64,000 bases of DNA from Stromatinia cepivora. Taxonomy: Eukaryota > Ascomycota > Leotiomycetes > Helotiales > Sclerotiniaceae. Shown here piece after piece: positions 22,168 to 35,730 of this stretch (its first letter is position 1; the number at the start of each line of letters is the position of its first letter). The stretch lies in NCBI GenBank assembly GCA_014898415.1, contig RCTD01000011.1, positions 930,001-994,000 on the forward strand, in the 5' to 3' direction. Made by a program: the position numbers and the translations under genes. Below the pieces are notes generated by a model. It ran no database searches. It saw nothing but the letters and a program-made list of their open reading frames with translations, and was not told the DNA's origin.

Positions 22168-22278
22168 CGCAGAAAATAAATTCTCAGACTATGAATTCGA
22201 ATATTTTTTTTTCTTTCAAAATATAATAAATATTTTAGAAAATCTTCGAATTCACAATCTAAAAAATTATTTTCCGCG
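22168..22278. repeat. Imperfect 42-bp inverted repeat
   Basis: Arms 22168-22209 and 22237-22278 are inverted copies that differ mainly by A/G and C/T changes and share the core TGAATTCGAA. The 27-base spacer is T/A-rich. This looks like a foldback element or two nearby transposon ends altered by RIP-type transitions. Confidence 0.55.
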
Positions 22279-22647
22279 ATAATAATAATAATATTTTAAT
22301 AAAGATTAATTTTATTATTTTATAATTTATTATATATAAAAGTCCCAAGCCCTCGGTCCTCGCTTCGCTCGATATTATTATTTTATTCCTTATTTTATTC
22401 TTTTTTTTTATTCCTTATTCCATTCCTTATTTTATTCTTTATTTTATTTATTATTTTATTTATTACTTTTATTATATTTTTTTTTTACCTTTTCCTAACA
22501 CATTTCAATAAATATTATTTAAAATATATAAAGATTTAATTAATAATAAAATTGATATTTTGGATAAAAATTTCCCTTTATTATAAAAAATAATATTTTA
22601 GTATTTTCAAAGAAATTTTAGAATCTGTTTATAATATTTATTAAAGA

Positions 22648-22649
<2 letters not shown>

Positions 22650-22725
<76 letters not shown>
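22650..22725. repeat. ATT trinucleotide microsatellite, about 25 copies
   Basis: Uninterrupted ATT repeat inside the AT-rich block. Confidence 0.9.
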
Positions 22726-23052
22726 TTAAAACTAATTATAGATTCTAAAAGTTCTCGATTTCTTTAATCTAATCATTTTTTTCCCATTCTTTTATTCATT
22801 CTTTTAAGATTGGATACTGAATTAAAGTTTTGAATATTGAATTTAAACTTTTTCGTAAAATCCGGATCGGAAGATTATTGGAGTTACCCCACCCTTAGCG
22901 TTGTGCATTACTTATACTCAACCTGAGTCAATCAGAAAAGGTTTTATGAGTAGTACCCATCTGAAAATGTTATAGCATATTCATATAACCGGTTACCCTA
23001 CAATGACTTGAAAATGAGTTTAGATTCTTCGAATCCATCAAGGGTGTTTGTC

Positions 23053-24839
<1,787 letters not shown>

Positions 24840-25650
24840 TTTGTCCAGTGGAGTCGGAGTCTTCGGACGAACCAAGGTTGTTGCTAGCTGATGGTCCTAC
24901 TAAGGTATGTATTTCTCCGAAACCTCGAGTTTCATTGGTAGATGTTACTTAAACGATGATATGCGAAGTCATAGCACCTAACTAATGTATGTAATGTGGT
25001 AATGAATTCTGAATTTAGGGATGGGTTGTTAGCCCAATGACCGACAGGCAAGATTCAAGGTTTCAAATTACTTGCAAGGTTACCGAAGTCAAGCATCACA
25101 ATCTATTCTGAAATATATAAGAAATTACACAAAACCTAAAGGCTGCTGCCTGGCAGGATTCATCTGAAAAAGAATAGTAATGACATGTATATACATCAAT
25201 TTCCATTTCGAGGTTGACAGACCCAACCGCTCGAGTTTTGACCCTCTCCATCAACCAAAAGCAGATCCTCCGCAAAATCGATATTTGTTAGACCCGGACA
25301 CCCGAATCAAAAGATTCTAGCGTAGAAATTATTTAGTAAGTAGCATATGAATTTGTATCTCATGGATATTATTCACGAATCTCGCGTGGCTTGAGGGGTC
25401 GGCTATCTTAAAATCTCTTGGCAGGCGTTAGGTTCGCTCTTACTAGAATCAGGGAATATTAAGAAGTGCCATAGCCCAGGTACGCCTGCCCATGTCTTCT
25501 CTGTTTGCCTCTTCATATGTACCAATAGATGTCGTTCACAAATTTTCAGACCAAGAATATATCAAAGAGAGCTAACGTCTAGTGTCGTCCCCACGTTGTT
25601 GATCACTTTTCGTTCTTCTTTCCTCATGAACAACGCTCCTTTGATATACC
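24840..25650. other. Intergenic, upstream of the PTH11-like gene
   Basis: Normal base composition returns. No gene is recognised; the last 200 bases form the promoter and leader of the gene at 25651. Confidence 0.45.
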
Positions 25651-27054
25651 ATGGCTTCAATTCCAATAATGGACCTCGTTTCTCGTGATAACTATGTTCT
25701 TGGTGTTAATCGTGGAGCACAAGTGACGGGTGTTGCTTGTGCCTCTTTAGCCCTGCCGTGGATTGCTGGTGTACTTCGAATTTATGTGAGGATTGGAATT
25801 CAAAAGTTCTTTGGACCTGAGGATTGGTTGACCGTTGCTTCTATGGTATGCCTAAGTATTTCATTATGATATATGAGGGATGTTATTGACATCATGGATC
25901 TTAGACAATACACACTGCCCTCATCGCACTTTTGCTGCGATCACTCAAATTTGGACTCGGTGCTCATACATACAATATCAGTCCAGATTATCTCGATATA
26001 CTTGCTAAGGTGTGAATGTTTGGAACATGAACATGGTTAGATATCAAACTAACTATCTTCAGTATATTTTCGCAAGTGAACTTCTTTATGTCATCACCAT
26101 GGCTATTACGAAAATCTCTATCGGGGTTTACTTCCTACGACTTGCCAACAAACGATATCAATTTTGGATTATATATAGCGTTATGGCTATGGCACTTTTG
26201 GTCAGCTCGGCATATTTCATCTTCGTGGTATTGCAATGTCAACCAGTATCTTATTTCTGGAGCATGTTCAGCGATGGGACGGGGACTTGTTTGAGCACAT
26301 CGGCTCGAGCTAACGTTACCTATGCACACGCTGTCATGAGTGCTGTAACGGATTGGGCTTATGGTATTCTACCAATTACATTTGTTTGGAAGATAAAGAT
26401 GAATCCACGCACAAAGTTATCAGTTGTTCTTATTCTATCTCTCGGATTCTTGTAAGTGATGACAATCCCCACTTCATTGCCACTTTTTACTAATATACCT
26501 ATAGTGCAAGCACAGCAACATTGGTTCGTATATATTACATCAACAAGCTCAACCAAACCACCGATTACACCTGGGAAGGAATCAATCTAGTAAAATGGTC
26601 CATCGTCGAGCCTGCCATCGCCTTAACAGCCGCATCCTTTGCCACCCTTCGACCTCTCTTCAGTTCCTGCTCTCAGAAGCAAGCCTCCAATCTCTACTCC
26701 AATAGCTCGAGCCGCAGTGGTAAAGACTCCCAAGAAACGCTCCGCAGTTCTGAAGACGAATGTTCGCAACAATTTGCTGCTATGTTGGGTCTAAGCGAGA
26801 GGTATGGCGTCCGAACATACGTATATGCGGACAAGAAAATCGTACCGAAGGAAGATGTGGAGACACAACGATTGCAGGCAGCATGGAACATAGAAGAATT
26901 GGATGATTCGATGGAATTCAGTGTTTTAAATGGAGTGAACCAGACAGGAGAGAGTAGCCACTCAGCAGGAGAAACCAGTCCGACGGGGAGTAGTGTTGGG
27001 ATTGATTGGGCGCATGGATATAAGACGACCATTATCACTCAGACGAGTGAATGA
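25651..27054 (+). CDS. PTH11-like rhodopsin-domain integral membrane protein
   Basis: Four exons, 25651-25845, 25905-26009, 26063-26451 and 26505-27054, with introns of 53-59 bases, giving 412 aa in a clean frame. Seven membrane helices can be followed, from VTGVACASLALPWIAGVLRI to INLVKWSIVEPAIALTAASF. Family landmarks include FGPEDWLTVASM, KISIGVYFLRLANKRYQFWI, VLQCQPVSYFWSMF..GTC, VMSAVTDWAYGILPITFVWK and the DYTWEGINLVKWSIVEPAIA stretch. About 130 cytoplasmic residues rich in Ser, Glu and Gln follow. An N-terminal CFEM domain is absent. PTH11-like proteins are orphan G-protein-coupled-receptor-like sensors in Pezizomycotina, some needed for surface sensing. It is convergent with the Rrn9-like gene. 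A truncated relative lies at 13264-13762. Confidence 0.9.
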
Positions 27055-27564
27055 TTTAATTTGCGGAGATACCTCTGTACTTTGCTTTATGTTTGCTGTG
27101 TTACTTTAGCGGGAATTGGGAATCTTATTAGCTCTTTTTTGGTGGTATGATACCTAGGTAATCAAACTTTGGACTTGAAAGAGTATACCTGAAAGATAAT
27201 TATGGAGTTCTGAAGTATTGTTGTCTGTTTTCATGAGTGTGTGTAATGATGCAGGTTTGATGGAATTAAGTGGGTTCAATGTCAATGGACATGTACACAT
27301 TGAATTCATATCGGTAATTTTTTGAGAACTGCGAATTTTAAGCATCTGGTATCTGAAACATCCCATTGCCGATGCCTATGTAAGGTTTGGATGATAATCC
27401 GGTGTGCAAATCAGATAACACTCTTGACTCAAATCAAACAGTCAATACTACTGTAATATCACATTCGTACAAACGGGGACCTTTAACTTCGCATAAAATT
27501 TCTTATAATTCGATAAAAAAAGCCTGTGAAAATACACGTTTGATACTACCATTTTCAGGGCTCA
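27055..27564. other. Intergenic between convergent genes
   Basis: Shared 3' region of the PTH11-like and Rrn9-like genes; no gene seen. Confidence 0.5.
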
Positions 27565-29472
27565 TCACAAAGATACAACACTACCACCTCGATGATTGCT
27601 ACCAGCCTCTTCATCCCCATCCCCATCCTGTCCTTCCGATTCAGATTCTGAATATGAATCCAACACTTCATCTTCATCTTCATCCTCATCAGCATCATCA
27701 TCACTTTTCTCGGACAGCTGTTCCCCACCACCCTTTCCCATTCCCGATTTCCTTCGTTTCCGTTTCTCCCTATCATTACCCCGCCATCCTCTCTTTCCCG
27801 TAAGTGGCTTGAGGAACCTATCCGTATGCACTGCTCCATCCATCTCTTCATCGCTATCAACCTGAAGAGCATCGAGTTTCCTCTTTGAGAAATTGTGTTC
27901 CGTCTGAGCGTGATTCAATAGCTTGGCTGCTGTCTTAAATTCTTCCTTGTTTCTTGGACATTTCGCAACAGGGCAATAATACACTTTATGCTTTATACGT
28001 GTAGATTCTTCATTCTCCACGTTTTCGATATCGAATTCTGGATTCAATGATTCATCTTCAAATTCATCCAGGGATGTTCTAGAGTCTTCAGATTCGTCAA
28101 AATCCGGTATCATTCCCGGATGATACTCTGTAACCAAATCATTTTTCCCGCTTGCGGCAGGCCCTTCAACCATAGTCCTCATTATCATATTCTCCCCAAA
28201 CAAATCTGCACATCTTTGCGTGGCCCTAGCAATGACATTTGGCGAGAATCCAACCAACGCAGCAGAACCTAGTACCTCACTCCAATTCCTAAGACCTAGC
28301 ATATGCTTGCGTGGGTTTTCCGAAAGCTTTCTCGGCGACTTTTGAGGAGATACTGAGCCAGGTGTATCTCCTTTTTTAGGTGTACTAGGTTTACTTGGCT
28401 CGATCGGTGGGGTGAAAATAGGTAGTGGTTTTTTCTGAATTCTGGCAATTCGAATGAGATATTCATGTTGTGTTTCTCCTTCCAATCTCTCATAAACCTT
28501 CTTCGGTCGTCCTCGGCGGGTTTTCTTTGCTCGCCAAAGGTCTGGGTTGTCGAGGCCATTCTCATTTGATGTAAACTCGGGCATCGGATTGCCAATGGAT
28601 TGAAGTTTGCGAGGCCGGCCAACTGCTTTCTTTACAGGTGAATCTTTATCTGTACCATCACCTGCGATACTAGTTGCACGTGAACGAGACTCTACATCTG
28701 TGTCGAATTCAGCTTGAGAGGCATATTGTCGGCAAGTCTTGCGTGCATGATGCAAAGCCATCAAGACATCATCCAATTTCGAAAGTGTGTGCCTGATCGA
28801 TGGTCGTAGCAAATCTTGAGAGCGCTCGTCGTCAGCTGATACCACGGGTCGGAGGATAGTTGTGTTTTGAGGTGGCTCCGACAATTTTCTAACACTCTCT
28901 GCTTGGTTTTGAACGTCGTCTGACGGCTCTTGTTGTGGTTCATCAATGCTCATTTCCTCTGCATCGCCATTATCTGCGTGCCCATAGTGATCCTCGGCAG
29001 TCTCTCTTGCCAGTAATCTGTCTCTTGCATATTTTAACGTGACTCCCATCAAAACTTCTTCCAGCTCCCTACTTAGTTTCATAACCTCCTTTTTTCTCAA
29101 AGTAGACATTTCATCTTCATCATCCGGACCTATCCGCTCGCCTTCCCTTGGCACATCCGTCGCCTCGATCGGCCATGCAGTCCATTTTTTAGGAGGCACA
29201 AAGCCGTTTGAGTCATCTCGATCTTCACTTTCGTCATCACCAACATCGTTCACATTAAATCTTTTGGCTCGCTTTTTTAATGCGAAAGCATTATATAAAT
29301 GAACGCTCAAATCTCTATTCCGAAGTTCATCTAGAGAAGCCGCTAGACCACATTCTTCTTCGGTGATTTGGTGCCATGTTGAAGCTGGTCCCTTCCAACG
29401 ATTTTCACGGGGCGGGGATGAATCCGTAAATGTCGAGTTTGTTGGTGATGACATGGTTGAAGAGTCATGCAA
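27565..29472 (-). CDS. Rrn9-domain protein, putative RNA polymerase I upstream activating factor subunit
   Basis: Single-exon ORF of 635 aa from ATG 29472 (a second ATG 18 bases downstream is also plausible). Residues about 55-150 contain the Rrn9-type pattern: LRNRDLSVHLYNAFALKKRA, then the signature WTAWPIEATDVPREGE and the helix EVMKLSRELEEVLMGVTLKYARDRLLARE. The middle has two AT-hook-like elements (VGRPRKL, RRGRPKKV), suggesting DNA contact. A C-x4-C..H-x4-H-like element (CPVAKCPRNKEEFKTAAKLLNHAQTEH) near residues 500-535 looks like a single C2H2 finger. The C-terminus is acidic. In yeast Rrn9 belongs to the UAF complex that promotes rDNA transcription. The family call rests on motif memory; orthology was not tested. 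Confidence 0.72.
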   Translation of the reverse strand: MHDSSTMSSPTNSTFTDSSPPRENRWKGPASTWHQITEEECGLAASLDELRNRDLSVHLYNAFALKKRAKRFNVNDVGDDESEDRDDSNGFVPPKKWTAWPIEATDVPREGERIGPDDEDEMSTLRKKEVMKLSRELEEVLMGVTLKYARDRLLARETAEDHYGHADNGDAEEMSIDEPQQEPSDDVQNQAESVRKLSEPPQNTTILRPVVSADDERSQDLLRPSIRHTLSKLDDVLMALHHARKTCRQYASQAEFDTDVESRSRATSIAGDGTDKDSPVKKAVGRPRKLQSIGNPMPEFTSNENGLDNPDLWRAKKTRRGRPKKVYERLEGETQHEYLIRIARIQKKPLPIFTPPIEPSKPSTPKKGDTPGSVSPQKSPRKLSENPRKHMLGLRNWSEVLGSAALVGFSPNVIARATQRCADLFGENMIMRTMVEGPAASGKNDLVTEYHPGMIPDFDESEDSRTSLDEFEDESLNPEFDIENVENEESTRIKHKVYYCPVAKCPRNKEEFKTAAKLLNHAQTEHNFSKRKLDALQVDSDEEMDGAVHTDRFLKPLTGKRGWRGNDREKRKRRKSGMGKGGGEQLSEKSDDDADEDEDEDEVLDSYSESESEGQDGDGDEEAGSNHRGGSVVSL

Positions 29473-30265
29473 TGGAGGTTGTTTTTAATGACCCTAGTTA
29501 GTAAATGTTTTGGAGAGGGGTTCTCGACCAGAAAAAGCTTTCACCGCCTTGGCAATTGGAAAATTGTGCTTACCGCTTACCGTATGCGATTTTACAACAC
29601 CAGCATCCTTTCATGATTGATGGCAATCAGTATACTATTTTACAATATTACATTGGGTGTCCAATAATTATTCGAATAAACCGAAATGTAAAGTTGCATA
29701 AAGGCTCCGAACAAGTGGAGATTTCGTTCTATTATTTCAAGATTGCTATTTCTGACTGATCTAATATTTGTATATTTCTAAATCAAAAATAAAGGTTTTA
29801 CTAAAATAGCTGCACATATGTTATTACCAATCGTTTTACGCCTATGAAGAGGGGTCAACCTTTCAGTAGACAGTTTTCATCTTGATTGAAGAGGGGTCTT
29901 TCTAATCACATACATTGGTATCATGAGCTATAGTCATTTACCGTACTTTTAGGATAGTAGTATGAAGATCTGTATTCCATTTCAAAGATTTATGGTAATT
30001 AGAGCCAGTAGAGCGAAATCGTCCACCGAATTATTGAAAAAATCTGTCACTAAGCCTTAGCAATCCTATAGTACATATTTGAGTGCCAGACTAGGTAGAT
30101 TGGAGGCTAGACCTCCATTCTATGTTCGGTGACGCATCATTATACATTATCATTTATTTTTCAACCCACTCCTCACACATCAGCTACCACCACTTGGGAG
30201 ACTCTTCTGCTTCCGAAAATATACTCAGCACTCACAGATTGTGTGCACTGATTTCCGCTGCTACC
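29473..30265. promoter_or_regulatory. Divergent intergenic region
   Basis: About 790 bases between divergently transcribed genes (27565-29472 minus and 30266-31015 plus). No ORF with coding character and no recognised operator. Confidence 0.4.
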
Positions 30266-31015
30266 ATGACTACCAGGAAGCGAAAGCCACATCTAGGCCG
30301 ATTTCTTGAAGATATCCCCGAGGATAGTGTTCTTGGCGATTGTGATGCTGCAAAAGACCGACCTCAAATCATCACAGCGGATTCACAAGACACCTCTAAA
30401 AGCCGAACCCGACAACCGAACTTTCCTGAGTCCTCAATTCAAGAAGCAGGCTCACTGCAACCCTCAAGAATTCAAGCCCTTCCACCTATCGCTTCTGAGT
30501 CCTCGACTACAATCCCATCCTCGACCTTTCCTAAATCCTCGACAACAACCTTTTCACCGGCCCCTTCCGAGATTCCAATTAAATGGGATAACCCGCATCC
30601 CTTTGGTGTTCAAAACGAAAACCATTCCGTACGTGAGATTTCTGCTTCTCCACAGCGCTCAAAGCAATCAAAAAAGCAACATATTTACTCTGCCTTGCGC
30701 GACATCTGGATCGAGATCAAATCACGAATGAAGTGTGAAAGCAAACTAGCAAGGGATGCGAGAAAAGAACGAGAGGTGAGAAGACGCGAGAGTATCGCAA
30801 ACACAGCGGTGGCGCTTGCGGGGATGGAGACCCAACTAAAAAATCATAAGGAGAAGGAAGGGAAGAGAAATAGCGATGCGCTAACAAAAGCGAAAGAAAA
30901 TGAGATCGAGGTAAAAGCGAAGGAGGAACGTAGAAAGGCCGCCGTGAAGCGTGGTAAGGAAAAGGAGAAGAGAGAGCGCAAGGAGGAGAAAAAGCGAGAA
31001 AAGGAAGAGAGGTAA
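30266..31015 (+). CDS. Basic, Lys/Arg/Glu-rich hypothetical protein
   Basis: 249 aa from ATG 30266 (MTTRKRKPHLGRFLEDIPED). The frame is open upstream to 30122, but that part reads like a leader and ATG 30266 sits after an A/C-rich context. The N-terminal half is Ser/Thr/Pro-rich and probably disordered. From about residue 150 the protein becomes a highly charged helix with many RK/EE repeats (KAKENEIEVKAKEERRKAAV and on to the end), likely a coiled coil or RNA/nucleolar-binding tail. No known domain is recognised. Confidence 0.65.
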   Translation: MTTRKRKPHLGRFLEDIPEDSVLGDCDAAKDRPQIITADSQDTSKSRTRQPNFPESSIQEAGSLQPSRIQALPPIASESSTTIPSSTFPKSSTTTFSPAPSEIPIKWDNPHPFGVQNENHSVREISASPQRSKQSKKQHIYSALRDIWIEIKSRMKCESKLARDARKEREVRRRESIANTAVALAGMETQLKNHKEKEGKRNSDALTKAKENEIEVKAKEERRKAAVKRGKEKEKRERKEEKKREKEER

Positions 31016-31334
31016 TGTTCCGAACAAAGCCACAGAAATACCGTTCGCAGACTGACCAAAAAAGGAAGTCGACATTGAATTAGTAGAGGAGGAGAGATAT
31101 GTTTGCATATACATGATCATTTCCGGTTCGGAATGGATGCCGGGTGTGATATGTCATGGGTTGGATATGCGGACTCCGGATCTTGATATTAGGACATGTT
31201 GTGGAAGTATGTTCTTGGGCAATGGCCTCAGGGCAGTATTCTAAATAGATTAAATAAAATCACGACATAAGGGCATTGCACAATGAAATGGCAATCATAA
31301 ACCCTTATCTAAATCCGATTGCTTGATACTATAA
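31016..31334. other. Intergenic between convergent genes
   Basis: Short 3'-to-3' spacer; nothing recognised. Confidence 0.5.
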
Positions 31335-32666
31335 TTAAATTTGCCTGGCTTCTTTACCCTTCATTTCTGGTCGTTCGACTTCCCATTCATCCCTGAGGAC
31401 GGCATAGAGCAAATCCGCAACCACCAGGACGCTCCAGCCAAGGCTCCATACGAGCGTGATTGCATAGAAAAAATTAGCGTTTCCACTTCCCGCATAAATC
31501 CATAAATAGTAAAAAGCAGGGCCCAATAATGTTGCATATAGTACTGTCGAAGAAGCCAGGAAAGTATATCGCATCAATGGGAAAAGGTGGCTGTAGACTG
31601 GAAGCATCCCTAAGAACAACGAGGTATCGGATATCGACGGGTATGGCTTGAAGATCGCAAAAATCCCAAGGAGTATTGTGAGCACAAAAAGAGGCTGGCG
31701 TCTCACCCGAATGGTCAAGCCTCCAACATACGAAGAGAGGTGGAGCCAAAATACACCGAGGAAGAATGACCTAAAAGAGTCAAACATTTCGATGAAGAAA
31801 TACCACCACAATCCAACATTCGGCGTGAGATCAGGGAGTAAAAGTTGGACGCCATAAGTAGACGATAAGAATTCCCAAGACCCTGTGATTATATAAGACA
31901 TGTGCAGAAGGGAGTATAAATACACGCCCACAGCTACAGCGTTGGTGGCCATGAAATATGGTAAAGACTCTTGGCGCTTGCTAGGACGTTGACGATCATA
32001 GCATAGCAGAGCTAGAGGAGGGAAAAGAAGTATGGGATACATAGAAAGGTACGCTGCGAAGGCTATGGCGAACATTGAGGTATAAGATGCACCAACTAAT
32101 GCTTTTGAGATAGCATAGAGTATAGCACAGGTTGTGAATGTACTTGTTGGACGACCAATGCATGTTGCGATGGTAAATGGATTGAAAAGAAAGGCAGCAG
32201 CAATAGCGAAACTGGTCCATCGTTTATCCTTCCTAGGAGAAGTAAAGAGCCTCGAATTTCCTGCCTCTCCAGACTCTGCTATGTTGATTAAAGCATTCGC
32301 GCTCAAAAGGTCGATCAATATGTATAGTAGATACGTGCATGTGGGATATATCGAGGAGCTCGGGAGGAGAGAGAAGAGGGGGAGGAACAATGGTGCCTGA
32401 TGGTAGACACCTCCATCGTATGGGGAAACATTGTGATTATAAAGAAAGAGACCCTCTTGTACTATAAGGAATTAGTCACCGGTTTAATGGTCGCATATAT
32501 GTATGGAGTATATACATCTCTTGAAACTTGTTACTGGTGTAGAAATTTCGACTCTGGCTGTCAACAAGTCTGGAAGGCCGGGGAAAGACGCAAAGAGTAA
32601 CAATCGAACAGCGGCTGCTGTGCCAAAAAGAGCTGCCTTCCTCCTATCAATACTCATGATTGGCAT
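31335..32666 (-). CDS. GAB1: GPI transamidase subunit PIG-U/Gab1 (Cdc91)
   Basis: Two exons on the minus strand, 32666-32516 and 32461-31335, joined by a 54-base phase-1 intron (GTATAT..TATAG), giving 425 aa. The N-terminus has a first helix and the family motif VEISTPVTSFKR. The splice then rebuilds the diagnostic luminal segment, seen after the junction as EGLFLYNHNVSPYDGGVYHQ followed by APLFLPLF. Eight or more hydrophobic helices follow (CTYLLYILIDLLSANALI, FLFNPFTIATCIGRPTSTF, TPNVGLWWYFFIEMFDSFR, FFYAITLVWSLGWSVLVVADL). PIG-U/Gab1 is an ER membrane subunit of the complex that attaches GPI anchors to proteins. Length and motifs are normal. It shares a 369-base promoter with the Pescadillo gene. 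Confidence 0.92.
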
Positions 32667-33035
32667 GTGGTATTGAATTACTGAGTATTGAGCAAAAGAA
32701 TGAAGCTCAAAGTATGATATATCCCAAAGATTTTGTGACCCTTCAACAACTTCATTTCATTTCATCTCATCTCATCACACTCACACTCACTTCTTCATTT
32801 CTCTACCAATCGATTTTGTTGTGATGTTCTGTTCTTTGGGGTTAAAGGGTCCGTGCAAGGCGGTGAGATAATCTAACCAATAAGCAAAGTTTCTTCAATT
32901 GATTGATTAGTGGGCGAGGAGCATGGAGAAATAAAAAAAAAAGTTCTCTGCTGGGGAACTTTTTTATCAGCACGACTGAGAACCCCCCTCCAGGTACATC
33001 TCCATTTTCATTCGATCTCGATCGCAACAGCAACA
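32667..33035. promoter_or_regulatory. Bidirectional promoter of PIG-U and Pescadillo genes
   Basis: 369 bases separate the two divergent start codons. It contains a short CATCT/CACTC repeat run at 32756-32790, an A10-like run near 32931-32941 and a T-rich run at 32959-32964. No specific factor site is recognised. Confidence 0.55.
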
Positions 33036-35196
33036 ATGGGACGAATTAAGAAGAAGGGAACTGCTGGTCAAGCCAAGAACTTCATTACTAGAACTCAGGC
33101 AGTCAGGAAGTTACAAATATCGTAAGTACAATCATCAATTCTAATGGCAATAGAGTTCTTTCTGCAATTCCTTTAGTCGCATTGGCGCTGTTTCTATTTT
33201 TCTTCTCTCCATCAAGGTACTAATTGTTTAATTCTATAGTCTCCCAGATTTCCGTAAGTTATGTATTTGGAAAGGCATCTATCCTCGGGAACCAAGAAAT
33301 AAAAAGAAGGCATCAAAATCCTCGACCCATTCTACCACCTTTTATTACACAAAAGATATCCAATGGCTATTGCACGAAAAGATTGTCGATGCTTTCCGCG
33401 AGCAGAAAGCTTTAGAGAAGAAGATCTCAAAAGCTTTAGGACGAGGAGATGCCCACGATGCTGCAAGACTTGAGCGTAATGCATCAAGACCGGAGAAGAC
33501 TGGAAAGACTAAATATAGTTTGGATCATATCATTCGAGAAAGATACCCTACGTTCATCGATGCGCTACGAGATCTCGACGACTGTCTGTCGATGCTCTTT
33601 TTATTTGCAAACTTGCCTTCAACCTCGACTGTCCCTGCAAAGATGATTGCAAGATGCGAGAAGTTATGCTTGGAATTCGAACATTATTTAATTGTCTCAA
33701 ACAGCTTGCGCAAGTCATTCTTGTCTATTAAAGGAATCTACTACCAGGCCACGATACAAGGACAAGATATTCTGTGGCTAGTACCTTACAGATTTAACCA
33801 ACGAGTTACTGGAGATGTGGACTTCCGAATTATGGGTACCTTCGTCGAGTTCTACCAAACTTTGCTAGGTTTCGTTAATTTCCGTCTCTACACTTCCGTT
33901 GGATTGGTATATCCACCAAAATTCGATAAGGCTAGAGATGATCAAGATGCAGGTCTAGGAGCATTCTCGTTGGAGGGAAATGGTATTGGTGCTATTGAGC
34001 AACCAAAGCAGATCACCAATGGCGATGCCTCAAAGCCTGACCCTAAACTCCAAGCAGAGATTGACAAATTAATGCTTCAACTCAATGCACCAGAGAAGGA
34101 GGCCGAGGAGACAACCAAGACTTCGCCTGATGGCGAAGAGGAAGAACAGGCAACTGAAACCATTGATAAATTCGAGCCAGCCGCACCAGGTGGTGATATT
34201 CTTATGCAACCTTCCTATTCTGCTACAGATCCATCGACTTTGTTTTCAAAGTTTACCTTCTTCTTATCAAGAGAAACTCCTCGTCAACCTCTCGAGTTCA
34301 TTCTCCGGGCTTTTGGCTGCAAGCGTATTGGTTGGGACGCAGTTCTTGGAGAGGGTGCCTTCACTCATAATGAGTCAGACCCGTCAATTACCCATCAAAT
34401 AGTTGATCGCCCACCCGTGCAAGTTCAACCCGAGGAAGAAGAGGAAGTAAAGGAAGACAATCAAACAGCACAGCGTTTGAGACCCGGGGCTCGTGTTCCT
34501 GGTCGCATTTATATTCAACCTCAATGGGTCTGGGATTGTGTCAATGATGAAGAGCTCAAGAGACCAGACCTTTATGCACCTGGTGCACAATTGCCTCCAC
34601 ATTTGAGTCCATTCGTTAAGAAAGTACGTGGTCAGTACGATCCATCTGCTCCACTTGAAGATCAAGAAAGGGAGAATGAGGAACTTGAAATGGACAGTGG
34701 TAGCGAGGATGAGGCAGATGTTTCAGATGATGAGGCCGCGGTTCACAAACAAGATCTTCTTACAGCTATGGATGTCGATGAGACTGCCGAGGGTATGGAT
34801 GTTGCTGAATCCGATGATGAATCTGATGAGGCTCCCGGAAAAGCCGATGATTCCTTCGGTGGGTTTTCCGAGGCGGAAGAGAGTGAAGACGAAGGAGAAA
34901 CTGCCGCTCTTCGACGTCAACGAGAACTTGAGGCTGAGTTGTCCGGCGTGGCTTTACAAGAAAAGGAAGTTGACCCAAGGGTTAAAGCTAAGACGGATGC
35001 CAAGAAGAAGGCAGCTAAGAAGGCCAAAGAAGAAGACGAGGAATTGGAGAGATCTAAGATGATGATGAGCAGAAAGAAGAGGAAGATTCTAGAGAAGATG
35101 GTTTACAGTAATAAGAAGAAAGATGCTGAGGCAGAGGCATTAAGAGCCAAGAGGAGAAAGATTGAGAAATCTGGGAAAGCTGCTCCAAGAGAGTAA
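33036..35196 (+). CDS. NOP7: Pescadillo homologue, ribosome biogenesis (Nop7/PES1)
   Basis: Two exons, 33036-33121 and 33240-35196, with a 118-base phase-2 intron (GTAAGT..TATAG), giving 680 aa. The N-terminus [20 protein letters not shown] is typical. The Pescadillo N-terminal domain covers about residues 1-290 ([72 protein letters not shown]). A BRCT domain lies at about 360-475, with [20 protein letters not shown] and the closing [10 protein letters not shown]. The C-terminal third is acidic and then Lys/Glu-rich, as in other fungal Nop7 proteins. With Erb1 and Ytm1 (PeBoW complex) it acts in the nucleolus on 27S pre-rRNA and 60S assembly. Length is slightly above yeast Nop7. Confidence 0.96.
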
Positions 35197-35730
35197 GAGG
35201 ATAATGTTGGTCATTGTAGCTAGAAAAGTATGGCGTTCATGGCTTGGATCAAGGAGTTTCAACCTGCATTTAGGGGTTTATTACTGTGGTTATACCTGTG
35301 AATATTAGACTAGCCAATCTTTTTTTATTGCAAACATAATTTTTTGTGATGTTCTGTGACTTTCTGTGGCTTGCAGTAACTTTATAAACTTATACATCAT
35401 TTTGTGCTGCTTTGCTGATAAGTGATACTGTGAATTGTGATGAAGAAATACAGGGTCTCACTATGACTATTTGGGCATAGTCAGGCCTTTGAAACAGTAA
35501 AATCAATCCGCGTCAGAACTACCGAACGGCTGTGGATCAACATCCCTCCAGCATGTGAAAGCTTAATCTGGTGATTAAACGGAGCTTTAAGTAATCTTAC
35601 AACTTACAACTTTCAAAACCCACATCTATTGGACAACGTTCCCTGTGCCAGCAACTTTCCAACATGCAATAGCAACCTTTCTCATAACCTGGATGCTATT
35701 GCATACAGATAGCTCGACCGAGTGAAAACC
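35197..35730. other. Intergenic
   Basis: 3' region of the Pescadillo gene and promoter of the next gene; nothing specific is recognised. Confidence 0.5.
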
